Source: Phototrophicus methaneseepsis (GTDB taxonomy: Bacteria > Chloroflexota > Anaerolineae > Aggregatilineales > Phototrophicaceae). Taken from it: a stretch of 64,000 nt of DNA. Each line of letters begins with the position of its first letter. Within the stretch, counting starts at the first letter, position 1. A program made the translations under genes and the position numbers. The notes under the pieces are model-generated. The model did not search any database, was not told where the DNA came from, and saw nothing but the letters and a program-made list of their open reading frames with translations. Location: positions 2,666,001 through 2,730,000 of the forward strand of contig NZ_CP062983.1 of NCBI RefSeq assembly GCF_015500095.1. Direction: 5' to 3'. Positions 26,351-34,272 of this stretch are shown piece after piece.

Positions 26351-27943
26351 ATGAGTCAAAAAAGTCAACTTTCTCGCCGCGATTTTCTTCGCAATGCTGC
26401 TGTTGCTGGTGGCGCAGCTGCAACGGGGTTCGCTGGCTTCGGCGTACAGTCTGTTCAGGCCCAGGATGTCGAATGGACCTATGAAGCTGATGTGGTCGTG
26501 CTTGGCAGTGGTACAGGCCAGCTCGCCGCGATCCGCGCTGCGGAACTGGGTTTGTCCGCCATTTTGCTAGAAAAAGCACAATTTGGTGGTGGCACGACAG
26601 GCATTTCCGGTGGTGGTATCTGGGTCCCCAACAACTACCGTATGCAAGAAGTCGGCATTCCGGATTCCCGCGAAAATGCCATTGAATATTTGAAGCATGC
26701 AACCTTTGGCCAGAGCAGCGACCTGCTGATCGAAACCTACGTTGATAACGCCAATGTCATGGCTGAATACCTGCGTTCCATTGGTATCGACTGGACACTG
26801 ACCCCTGCCTTCAATGACTATTATCCTGAATTCCCCGGTGGCATCCCAGAAGGCCGTGCCTTGATGCCAATCTCAACCATTGAAGGTGCTACCAATGGTG
26901 GTGCACTTGCTCGTATGCTGACCCAGGCTGGTGAAGAACGTGGCGTTGAATATCACTATTCAACTGCGGGCAAACGCCTGATCCAGGATGAAAGCGGCAA
27001 AGTTATCGGTGTCGTGGCAGAAGCTGACGGCCAGGAAATCAACGTTCACGCGCTGAAGGGCGTTGTGATTGCTACAGGTGGCTTCGACCACAATGCTGAG
27101 ATGGTCGCTGCCTTCTTGCGTGGCCCCGTCTACTATCCGAGTGCGGTAGCTACCAACACAGGCGATGGTCAGATTATGGCTATGGCGATTGGTGCCAACC
27201 TGCGCAATATGAACGAAATCTTTGGCTGGCCCGTTTACTACACAGAAGAACTTGGTTACGGCAGCCCGGCTCTAACATTGGAACTCGGCAAGCCGGGTAC
27301 CATCGTTGTGAACCGCTTCGGCAAGCGCTTCTTCGATGAAGCTAGTGCTTACGACCCGGCAGCACGTACCTTCTACGATTATGACAATGGCACCCATGAA
27401 TACGAGAATATCCCGGCCTATGCCATCTTCGATTCCAGCCATCGCAGCCGTTACAGCATGGCAGGCATCCCCGCAGGTGCAGAAGTTCCTGAATGGGTTG
27501 TCACAGCAGATACCATCGAAGGTATTGCAGAAGCCCTGGGCATTGATGCTGCTGGCCTGACTGCAACGGTGGAAAGCTTCAATGAAAATGCGGCTCAGGG
27601 TGTTGATCCTGAGTTCAAGCGTGGTGTCTCGGCCTTTGATCAACTGACAGGCGGCGACCGTACCCGCACCGATGTTGCGAATCCTTGCCTCGCCCCCGTC
27701 GCAGAAGCACCCTTCTATGCGATCCCTGTTTGGCCGGGCGCGCTGGGCACCTGTGGTGGTATCCAGATCAATGAACATGGGCAGGCACTGAACGTTTGGG
27801 GTGAGACAATCCCAGGTCTGTACGCAGCGGGTAACGCCAGCGGCAGCGTGATGGGTGCTGGTTACCCTGGTGGTGGTAGCACGATTGGCGCAGGTCTGAC
27901 GTTCTCATTCCTGGCAGCCAACCATATGGCAGAACAAGCATAA
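26351..27943 (+). CDS. Tat-exported FAD oxidoreductase, 3-ketosteroid-dehydrogenase type
   Basis: A 530-residue flavoprotein with a twin-arginine signal (SRRDFLRN, hydrophobic segment, cleavage near SVQAQD), hence folded with FAD before export. The FAD-binding fold starts at VVVLGSGTGQLAAIRAAELG. The family blocks are GGTTGISGGGIWVPNNY, IGIDWTLTPAFNDYYPEFPGG, IATGGFDHN, NTGDGQIM, ELGKPG, WPGALGTCGGIQIN and GLYAAGN, ending in GYPGGGSTIG. The WVPNN, DYYPE and Tyr-Pro-Gly-x-Gly blocks are those of 3-ketosteroid delta-1-dehydrogenases. The His-Pro-Thr and Arg pattern of fumarate reductases is absent. No heme site is fused to it, so partner cytochromes in the operon probably exchange its electrons. 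AGGAG precedes the ATG. Substrate may be a steroid or another cyclic ketone; this is not determined by the sequence. The regulator at 23028 contains its paralogue. Confidence 0.88.
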   Translation: MSQKSQLSRRDFLRNAAVAGGAAATGFAGFGVQSVQAQDVEWTYEADVVVLGSGTGQLAAIRAAELGLSAILLEKAQFGGGTTGISGGGIWVPNNYRMQEVGIPDSRENAIEYLKHATFGQSSDLLIETYVDNANVMAEYLRSIGIDWTLTPAFNDYYPEFPGGIPEGRALMPISTIEGATNGGALARMLTQAGEERGVEYHYSTAGKRLIQDESGKVIGVVAEADGQEINVHALKGVVIATGGFDHNAEMVAAFLRGPVYYPSAVATNTGDGQIMAMAIGANLRNMNEIFGWPVYYTEELGYGSPALTLELGKPGTIVVNRFGKRFFDEASAYDPAARTFYDYDNGTHEYENIPAYAIFDSSHRSRYSMAGIPAGAEVPEWVVTADTIEGIAEALGIDAAGLTATVESFNENAAQGVDPEFKRGVSAFDQLTGGDRTRTDVANPCLAPVAEAPFYAIPVWPGALGTCGGIQINEHGQALNVWGETIPGLYAAGNASGSVMGAGYPGGGSTIGAGLTFSFLAANHMAEQA

Positions 27944-27999
27944 GTACGCGACGACGTATTGAGCAAACGTAACAAATCGTCGCTGCAAAGCCTATCTAT

Positions 28000-28019
28000 G
28001 GGGGCGTGTAAGCGCCCCC
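28000..28019 (+). other. Intercistronic hairpin after the flavoprotein gene
   Basis: GGGGGCG pairs with CGCCCCC around a 6-base loop. Only two T residues follow, so it is a weak terminator at best. It may protect the upstream mRNA or lower expression of the downstream cytochrome genes. Confidence 0.5.
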
Positions 28020-28057
28020 AATTCTAAGCATGAGGGTCAACGTGGATCGAAACAATC

Positions 28058-29662
28058 ATGAAGAAGTCTAAAATATCCCTATTCATGTTGCTAGTTGTTA
28101 TGAGTCTTATTGGTATTGATGGGGGTTGGAACCTTCTTACACTTCGGGCTCAGGAAAATACGACGGTAACGCCCGCTCCTCCCACCCCTTATGTTTCGAT
28201 CTTTGACTTAACGGAAGGGCCCAGTGCGACAGAGCTGGCTCCCACACAACCGGACCCAACAGGGGAGACTGAAGTATCCCCCACGACGGCAGTCAATCAG
28301 CCGGATGCGACATCAGCCGCACCCGCGCGTATTCCGTCCATCTTCGATCCACCTTCCGCCAATACAGATCAGTCAAACACAGGCCAGACGGCCACTGAGC
28401 AGGCAAATCCTGCGCAACCCACGCGTATTCCGTCAATTTTCGACCCGCCTTCTGAATCCGGGTCATCAGGACAGCCCTCTGCGGAGCCTACGCGCATTCA
28501 ATCGATTTTCGATTCTTCAACAGGTACTGGTGGGAGCACGACAGGGGGCACGACAGACCCGGCCCAACCGACGCCTTATGTCTCCGTATTCGACATGATG
28601 CAGTCGTCCGTCATTCGCTTTGAGGGCGAAGAAAGGCCGGATAAAGAATATTGCTTGAGCTGCCATGCCAACCCATATTTACAATTGGCGCTGCCTTCCG
28701 GCGAGATTATCTCCGTCACAGTTGATGAAGAAGAATATGCGGAATCGGTACATGGTCAACATGGCACTGAGGGTTACCGCTGTATTCGCTGCCATGACGG
28801 TATGAACGAATATCCGCATGAAGCGGTCACAGCGACTACCGCTCGTGAACTCCAGATAGAGTATTCTGCGAGCTGCGTGGAATGCCACACGGATATGTAC
28901 GACGATACCCTGGATGGCGTTCATTTTGATCTGTTGGCGAATGGCAATGAGAATGCTGCTGTCTGTGCGGATTGCCATACAGGGCATGGGGTGCAACGTC
29001 TGAATGATGAGACTACCGATGAGCCGCTGCCGGAATCTGGCATTACGAGCGTTGAAATGTGCACGACCTGCCATGCTGATGTCTTTGAACATTATGCAAG
29101 CAGTGTCCATGGCGAAGCTTTACTAGCAGGCAATAATGATATGCCGACCTGCGCCGACTGTCATGGCATCCATAATACAGAGGGGCCAACGAACGATTCT
29201 AGCTTCCGCCTATTCTCGCCTCAGACGTGTGCCAAGTGCCACTCTGATGAGCAGTTGATGGCGAAATACGACGTCAGCACCGATGTTTTCGATACTTATG
29301 TATCGGATTTCCACGGCACGACGGTCATGCTCTTCCAGAAAACGGCGGCTGATCAAGACTTTAACGCACCTGTTTGTGTCGATTGCCATGGCGTACATGA
29401 TATTTCGCCCATTGATGCAGCCGACAGCCCGGTCCTGCGCGATAACCTTATTACGACATGTCGCCGCTGTCACCCGGATGCGTCATCAGATTTCCCGGCG
29501 GCCTGGTTAGGGCACTATCCGCCCACCCTTGAGCGTACGCCGCTGGTTGCCCTGGCGCAGCTTTTCTACAACATCTTTATCCCGGTCGTCATCGGCGGGC
29601 TGGTGTTGTTCGTGATAACAGATATTTACCGGCGATTGAGCAATCGTCGTGAGGAGCACTAA
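28058..29662 (+). CDS. Nonaheme c-type cytochrome with repeat-rich N-terminus and C-terminal anchor
   Basis: A 534-residue exported protein. A Sec signal peptide (residues 1-32, MKKSKISLFMLLVVMSLIG) is followed by about 150 residues of Pro/Thr/Ser/Gln-rich, probably disordered chain carrying five copies of a short motif: PYVSIFD (~44), RIPSIFD (~91), RIPSIFD (~123), RIQSIFD (~146) and PYVSVFD (~173). The heme domain has nine CxxCH sites: CLSCH, CIRCH, CVECH, CADCH, CTTCH, CADCH, CAKCH, CVDCH and CRRCH. A membrane helix near the C-terminus (FYNIFIPVVIGGLVLFVITDIY) and a basic tail anchor it to the outside face. The next gene starts three bases after its stop, and that gene encodes a cytochrome b, so the two probably form a membrane complex. 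The repeats may tether partner proteins; this is speculative. Confidence 0.88.
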   Translation: MKKSKISLFMLLVVMSLIGIDGGWNLLTLRAQENTTVTPAPPTPYVSIFDLTEGPSATELAPTQPDPTGETEVSPTTAVNQPDATSAAPARIPSIFDPPSANTDQSNTGQTATEQANPAQPTRIPSIFDPPSESGSSGQPSAEPTRIQSIFDSSTGTGGSTTGGTTDPAQPTPYVSVFDMMQSSVIRFEGEERPDKEYCLSCHANPYLQLALPSGEIISVTVDEEEYAESVHGQHGTEGYRCIRCHDGMNEYPHEAVTATTARELQIEYSASCVECHTDMYDDTLDGVHFDLLANGNENAAVCADCHTGHGVQRLNDETTDEPLPESGITSVEMCTTCHADVFEHYASSVHGEALLAGNNDMPTCADCHGIHNTEGPTNDSSFRLFSPQTCAKCHSDEQLMAKYDVSTDVFDTYVSDFHGTTVMLFQKTAADQDFNAPVCVDCHGVHDISPIDAADSPVLRDNLITTCRRCHPDASSDFPAAWLGHYPPTLERTPLVALAQLFYNIFIPVVIGGLVLFVITDIYRRLSNRREEH

Positions 29663-29665
29663 CCC

Positions 29666-30805
29666 ATGGAATCCAGACGTAGTTACCTACGCTTTCCTTT
29701 AGCTTATCGCATTGAACACTGGATTATCGTGCTGACTTTTACGACGCTCGCAATCACAGGTTTGATACAAAAATTTGCCATCACGGATATTGCGGTCTGG
29801 ATTGTGGGGCTGCTCGGTGGCATTGAAACGGTGCGCATCATTCATCGCATCGCGGCAGTCGTGCTGATCCTGGAATCGATCTATCATGTGGGGTTGGTCG
29901 GTTACAACTTCTTTGTACGTCGTTACAAAATGTCCTTTCTGCCGACGTTGAAAGACGCGACAAACGCGATCCAGGCCATTCAGTACAATCTCCGGCTGCG
30001 TAATGATCGCCCGCAGCAGGGCCGCTATACCTTTGATGAGAAGTTCGAATATTTCGGCATCGTATGGGGCACCCTGGTGATGATCGTAACGGGTTTTATC
30101 TTGTGGAACCCCATTGCGGCGACGTCCATTCTCCCTGGTGAATTCGTGCCTGCTGCGAAGGTCTTCCATAGTGGGGAGGCTCTGCTCGCTGTGCTGGCGA
30201 TTCTCGTCTGGCACATGTATCACGTTCATATTCGCAAGTTCAACAAGAGCATGTTTACGGGGCAGCTCTCCGAAGAGGAAATGGAAGAAGAACATCCGCT
30301 GGAGTTGGCTGAGTTGAAGCAAGCTGCCCCGGAGGCCCCATCTGTTGAAACGGCTCGTAAGCGCAGAATTTACCTCATGGTTTATGTGCCGATTACGTTG
30401 GTATCGCTCGCTATCGTGTATGTTTTCGTCACTTTTGAGCAGACAGCTATTGATACGGTGGCCCCGCTGGAATCGGTGGAAGTCTATTCACCATTGGAAG
30501 ACGCAGAGCTACAGCCTGTCTCGTTCAATTCACCTATGACGAGTTGGGAAGATGGCATCGGTGAGTTTTTCGATGTGCGGTGTTCTTTCTGCCATGGTAA
30601 GTCAACGGCAATATCTGACCTGGACCTGACGACCTATGATTCCGCTTTGCTCGGTGGGTCCTCTGTGCCGGCTATCGTCCCTAATGATCCTGAGAACAGC
30701 GGCATTATCATTCAGAACAAAGATCGTGATCACTTCGTGGCCTTAACGGATGAAGAGTTTGAAAAGTTGACTGCCTGGGTTGAGGCAGGGGCACCACAAA
30801 ATTAA
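29666..30805 (+). CDS. Cytochrome b (FdhI/b561-like) fused to a monoheme cytochrome c domain
   Basis: A 379-residue membrane protein. The first 215 residues hold four membrane helices of the formate-dehydrogenase-gamma/hydrogenase cytochrome b family (RIEHWIIVLTFTTLAITGLIQ, IIHRIAAVVLILESIYHVGLVG, FGIVWGTLVMIVTGFILW, FHSGEALLAVLAILVWHMYHVHI), with histidines suited to bind two b hemes. A charged cytoplasmic loop rich in Glu follows. A fifth membrane helix (IYLMVYVPITLVSLAIVYVFVTF) leads to an external domain with one heme c site, CSFCHG, and the usual late EKLTAWVEAGAP helix. GAGGAG lies before the ATG. It is the last gene of the redox operon and is a likely quinone/quinol module that passes electrons to or from the multiheme cytochromes. 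Confidence 0.9.
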   Translation: MESRRSYLRFPLAYRIEHWIIVLTFTTLAITGLIQKFAITDIAVWIVGLLGGIETVRIIHRIAAVVLILESIYHVGLVGYNFFVRRYKMSFLPTLKDATNAIQAIQYNLRLRNDRPQQGRYTFDEKFEYFGIVWGTLVMIVTGFILWNPIAATSILPGEFVPAAKVFHSGEALLAVLAILVWHMYHVHIRKFNKSMFTGQLSEEEMEEEHPLELAELKQAAPEAPSVETARKRRIYLMVYVPITLVSLAIVYVFVTFEQTAIDTVAPLESVEVYSPLEDAELQPVSFNSPMTSWEDGIGEFFDVRCSFCHGKSTAISDLDLTTYDSALLGGSSVPAIVPNDPENSGIIIQNKDRDHFVALTDEEFEKLTAWVEAGAPQN

Positions 30806-30893
30806 CCTAGCGGCGTGTGCAGTATCTTCGTCAGGCCAGATGATACTTCGTAAATCAGTGACGGGTGCGACACATTGACCCCTCGCATCTGTT

Positions 30894-30930
30894 TAAAAAG
30901 ACCGACAATTGTAATACGTCGGTCTTTTTA
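30894..30930 (+). terminator. Intrinsic terminator after the redox operon
   Basis: A 13-bp perfect stem (TAAAAAGACCGAC with its complement at 30918-30930) and an 11-base loop. It is bidirectional and sits between the cytochrome b gene and the convergent decayed gene at 30938. Confidence 0.92.
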
Positions 30931-30937
30931 ATTTCTG

Positions 30938-31420
30938 TCATAGGGTGCAGCGCGCTACAGATAAGTGCTTATTGCCATGATTGCCCAAAGAAAATCGGTT
31001 TGTGACTGCCCACATATCGCCTTGAGCGTCGCCTAGTTCGATGGAGCAATATCTGGCGTGGCTTGCCGGGAATGCCCACATCTTTTCGCCAGTTTCGCCA
31101 ATGGGCATGTGTTCCTGTACCTTGCCATCAACGATTAAACGCAACACATCGCCTTTGTGGGCGTCCTGCCATGTGACCATGATCGTAGCGGCCTCATCTG
31201 GAATCAGATCCCCAACCATGGCTTTTTTGCCCGTTTCTGTTTGGGCTGTGAACACTAATTCAGGCCCTGCGCTGACGTAAGAGTGCCCTTGACGAATCGC
31301 ATCTAAAATGCCTTTTTCGCTCAATTCTTCGGCATAGACCACATTTCAACATTAATCAAGCCGATACCACACAGTGCGCTCGTTGTGCCTGCGGGGTGCT
31401 TCAGCAATGAAGATAAGTGT
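30938..31420 (-). pseudogene. Decayed PHP-domain metallohydrolase (CehA/McbA-like)
   Basis: The frame from 31342 to 30938 encodes only the C-terminal part of a CehA/McbA-type protein: VVYAEELSEKGILDAIRQGHSYVSAGPELVF followed by its beta-sandwich tail. Immediately upstream, in another frame, comes a piece of the PHP domain, reading HPAGTTSALCGIGLINVEMW, after which the frame runs into a stop. The normal 60 or more residues between these two blocks are absent, so an internal deletion with a frame change has joined them near 31345. Metal-ligand motifs from the N-terminal half are not found further upstream. The left boundary of the remnant is approximate. It is probably not functional. Confidence 0.6.
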
Positions 31421-31529
31421 CAGGCAACGTGTTCTAGGCCCAGTATTGCAAAACGATGGAGATTGTATCGTCTCAAATCACAGACGCATGAGATAGCGAG
31501 AGCGGTTGCTCTCAAAAAAGACGATTCTC

Positions 31530-31577
31530 TTGACAACCTATTATTTATGGCATAATCTTATGACAGCGCTGTCATAA
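31530..31577 (+). promoter_or_regulatory. Promoter and operator of the lacI-type gene at 31614
   Basis: TTGACA (31530-31535), a 17-base spacer and TAATCT (31553-31558) precede a perfect 20-nt palindrome at 31558-31577 whose half-site is TTATGACAGC. The palindrome touches the -10 and covers the predicted start, so binding would repress. The inner 18 bases recur exactly at 32725-32742, upstream of the transporter operon. Autoregulation by the LacI protein is inferred. Confidence 0.8.
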
Positions 31578-31613
31578 TTTACTTTTTATAGACTTTCTTG
31601 TGAGCAGCTTATT

Positions 31614-32642
31614 TTGGAATCTAAAACCGATAACCTTATTGGCAAAACCATCACGCTTGATGACGTCGCAAAGGAAGCGGGTGTCTCTCGCAAGACTGTT
31701 TCGCGCGTGATTAATGCGAATGGCTATGTGAGCGAAGCAACCCGGCAGCGTGTTGAGGCGGTTGTTCGGAAACTGGGTTATCGCCCCAATCTTGTCGCGC
31801 GTACACTCGCATCTGCCCGCAGCACCGTCATCGGCCTGATGATCCCTGGCATCACCAATCGATACTTCAGCCAGGTGATTGCAGGTGTTGAATCTATTGC
31901 GCAGGAAAATCAGTACAGCGTCTTACTACTGAATACTTACGGCGATTTTGCTCGTGAGCGCGATGCGATCCGTCTGCTGGAAGAGCACCGCGTTGATGGT
32001 CTTGTTTATAATACCCCGACCTTACCTGTTGCAGAACTCAGGCAGTTATTACCACGCCAGAAGGCGGTGGTGATAATTGGTCATGATCCTATTGAGGGCA
32101 TGGCAGGTACAGTAAATGTCGATGTCTATTCTGCCATGATTCAGGCAGTCGAGCATCTGGTGGATGTGGGGCGTCGTCGCATCGCTTACGTCAAACCAGG
32201 CATTGATGAACGCTACCCCCATCGTAAGCGCCTTGAAGGTTTAAGGGAGGCTTTTCGTCGGCTTAAGCTGGACGTGCCACCCTTGATGGTCGAAGCTGTG
32301 GGGGGGAGTATTGAAGATACCAGCAATCAAGTTGAGGCCTGGCTTAGCACAAAGCCGGATGTTGATGCCATCATCTGCTACAACGACGAAGCTGCTGTTG
32401 CAACAATAGATGCATGTGACCGGCTAGGAATCAAAATCCCAGATGACATCGCTATTGTTGGCTTTGATGACATCAGCCTATCCAGAATTCAACGCATTTC
32501 GCTGACGACATTTAGAATACCGCGATACGAAGTCGGCGTTGCTGCCGCTCGTATTTTGTTTGAGCAGATTCATTCGACAGGGGACACATCAGAAGTCATC
32601 CTTCAGTCCGCTTTTGTAAAGCGAAACAGTACCCCTGCATAG
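31614..32642 (+). CDS. LacI-family transcriptional regulator
   Basis: A 342-residue regulator with a canonical HTH (LDDVAKEAGVSRKTVSRVINANGYVS) and hinge (YRPNLVARTLASARSTVIGLMIP), then a sugar-binding core (NRYFSQVIAGVESIAQENQYSVLL, HRVDGLVYN, RRRIAYVKPG, DAIICYNDEAAVATIDACDRLG, IAIVGFDDISLSRIQRISLTTF). The frame begins at a TTG at 31614 with no strong ribosome-binding site; the first in-frame ATG would remove the HTH. Two identical operators, one at its own promoter and one before the sugar transporter at 32806, make that operon its likely target. The inducer is unknown. Confidence 0.93.
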   Translation: MESKTDNLIGKTITLDDVAKEAGVSRKTVSRVINANGYVSEATRQRVEAVVRKLGYRPNLVARTLASARSTVIGLMIPGITNRYFSQVIAGVESIAQENQYSVLLLNTYGDFARERDAIRLLEEHRVDGLVYNTPTLPVAELRQLLPRQKAVVIIGHDPIEGMAGTVNVDVYSAMIQAVEHLVDVGRRRIAYVKPGIDERYPHRKRLEGLREAFRRLKLDVPPLMVEAVGGSIEDTSNQVEAWLSTKPDVDAIICYNDEAAVATIDACDRLGIKIPDDIAIVGFDDISLSRIQRISLTTFRIPRYEVGVAAARILFEQIHSTGDTSEVILQSAFVKRNSTPA

Positions 32643-32724
32643 AAGCCCTACCAACGCAAGCTAGTAACGAGATTGTCCTCATAGAATAGGAGGTGAACAT
32701 GGTGTAAACATATTTTTAGGTCGA

Positions 32725-32742
32725 TATGACAGCGCTGTCATA
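32725..32742 (+). promoter_or_regulatory. Second LacI-type operator, before the third sugar-transporter operon
   Basis: A perfect 18-nt palindrome with half-site TATGACAGC, identical to the core of the palindrome at 31558-31577. It lies 64 bases before the binding-protein ATG. An isolated AGGAGGTGA followed by ATG-GTG-TAA lies at 32688-32707. Confidence 0.82.
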
Positions 32743-32805
32743 CAGGCCTTAGAAGCAAAACTCTGACATTTGCAGTATTTGTCCAAAAGTTTAATTAGGA
32801 GTTAG

Positions 32806-34263
32806 ATGATGAAGCTTTCTCGGCGTGAGTTTTTGAAAATTTCCGGCATTGTTGCAGCGACAACCGCAAGTGGTGGTTTAACTTCCTTGATGCCAGCGAT
32901 GGCGCAGGATGAAATTGTCATGCAATGGTGGGATCACTTTTTGCCTTTGCAGCCCCTTTCAGAAAGTGTTTTTTCTGCTTATAACGAAGCGAACCCCAAT
33001 GTAAGCGTTGAATACAGCGTCTTCTCACCCCCAGATTTGGGCCAGGCATTACAGCTTGCTTATCCGAATGATCAGGCCCCTGATGTGTTTGCGCTTGCAG
33101 GCATCAATGTGCCGATTTCTGCATTGAAGAACGAAAACTGGTTTTCGCCACTGCAACCTTATGTAACGGAAGAGTGGCTCAACAGCTTGCCAGAATCAAT
33201 CTTCATCGAAGGCCGTACGACGTTCGACGGAGAACTCTACAGCTTCCCGATCTTCAGCTTCCGCGCACACGAGACGTTAGTCTGGTTTGATAAGCAGATT
33301 CTCGAAGCTGCAGGATATGATCCAGAGGTTGGGCCGCGTACATGGGATGAATTCCGCGATGCAGCCCAGAAAATCACGGCAAATGGTGGTGGTACAGTAT
33401 TTGGTTGGACGCAGGGTGTCGGCCATATTGACCGCATGGGGCCGACGCTAACCCGTTTGGCTCAGTTAGCAGGCGTGTCTGGCGATATTGACTTCACGAC
33501 GGGTGAATATGCTTATGGCTCCGATGCGTATGTCAATGCATTGGAATTCCTGGTTTCTATGGAGCGCGATGGCAGTTTGTTCCCGACAAGCGTCACGATG
33601 GATACGCGTAATGCACGCTCCCGTTGGGCTACTGGCAGCGGCGGTTTGTTCTTTGATGGTCCTTGGAACCCTGGCGTCTTGAAGGGGAATTACCCTGAAT
33701 TCCTGGAAGTTGTTGGTGTATCCCAGGCCCCTGTGCCAGACCTGGATACCCCGGCGTATACATATGCTCAGCCTAAGAGTGGTGACTTCTGGATTTCTTC
33801 ACAGTCAGAATATCCAGAACATGCTGCGGCGATTTTGCAGCAATTTACATCTGAAGAATACCAGATTCGCCTGGCCGAGCAGATGGACCAACCGCCGCTT
33901 GACCTGGATACCGTCGCTAAAGCTGACGTACACCCGACTTATAGTAAGTCCATTGAACTGTTCCGTGACATTGTTCGTCTCTCACCGGATCCCCTCGTCA
34001 AGAACCCGGCTGTGTCAGAAGTTCTGTCACGTATGAACGATATTCGTCCGAACCTGGGTGAGATCGTACAGGGCGCTATTGCGGGCGAAGTTTCCGACAT
34101 TCGTGGGACATTACAGTCTTATGCTGACCAGCTCAGCGCAGAACGTGAACGCGCTATCACCGAAGCACAAAGCGAAGGCTTTGAAGTCAGCCAGGATGAT
34201 TGGGTGTTCTCGAATTGGGATCCGTCCGCAGATTATACATCTGACATGTATGGCGAAGCTTAG
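32806..34263 (+). CDS. CUT1 sugar ABC transporter substrate-binding protein with Tat signal
   Basis: A 485-residue extracytoplasmic receptor. The N-terminus carries a twin-arginine signal (LSRREFLKISGIVAATTA, cleavage near PAMAQD), unlike the Sec-type signals of the other two CUT1 binding proteins in the window. Core features are VMQWWDHFLPLQPLSESVFSAYNEANP, DQAPDVFALAG, VWFDKQILEAAGYDPE and ATGSGGLFFDGPWNPG. AGGAG lies upstream of a double ATG (32806 or 32809). It is first in the operon SBP, MalF, MalG, sulfatase, under the LacI operator at 32725. Confidence 0.92.
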   Translation: MMKLSRREFLKISGIVAATTASGGLTSLMPAMAQDEIVMQWWDHFLPLQPLSESVFSAYNEANPNVSVEYSVFSPPDLGQALQLAYPNDQAPDVFALAGINVPISALKNENWFSPLQPYVTEEWLNSLPESIFIEGRTTFDGELYSFPIFSFRAHETLVWFDKQILEAAGYDPEVGPRTWDEFRDAAQKITANGGGTVFGWTQGVGHIDRMGPTLTRLAQLAGVSGDIDFTTGEYAYGSDAYVNALEFLVSMERDGSLFPTSVTMDTRNARSRWATGSGGLFFDGPWNPGVLKGNYPEFLEVVGVSQAPVPDLDTPAYTYAQPKSGDFWISSQSEYPEHAAAILQQFTSEEYQIRLAEQMDQPPLDLDTVAKADVHPTYSKSIELFRDIVRLSPDPLVKNPAVSEVLSRMNDIRPNLGEIVQGAIAGEVSDIRGTLQSYADQLSAERERAITEAQSEGFEVSQDDWVFSNWDPSADYTSDMYGEA

Positions 34264-34272
34264 GTCTACACG

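Noticed and set aside
26351-27943. Assignment of the exported flavoprotein as fumarate reductase
   Set aside because: General fold agrees, but the His-Pro-Thr block and catalytic Arg context of fumarate reductases are absent, while WVPNN, DYYPE and Tyr-Pro-Gly-x-Gly favour the KstD type.
29699-30322. Minus-strand open frame of 207 codons inside the cytochrome b gene
   Set aside because: Opposite a gene with clear membrane helices and heme motifs; composition is that of an antisense frame.
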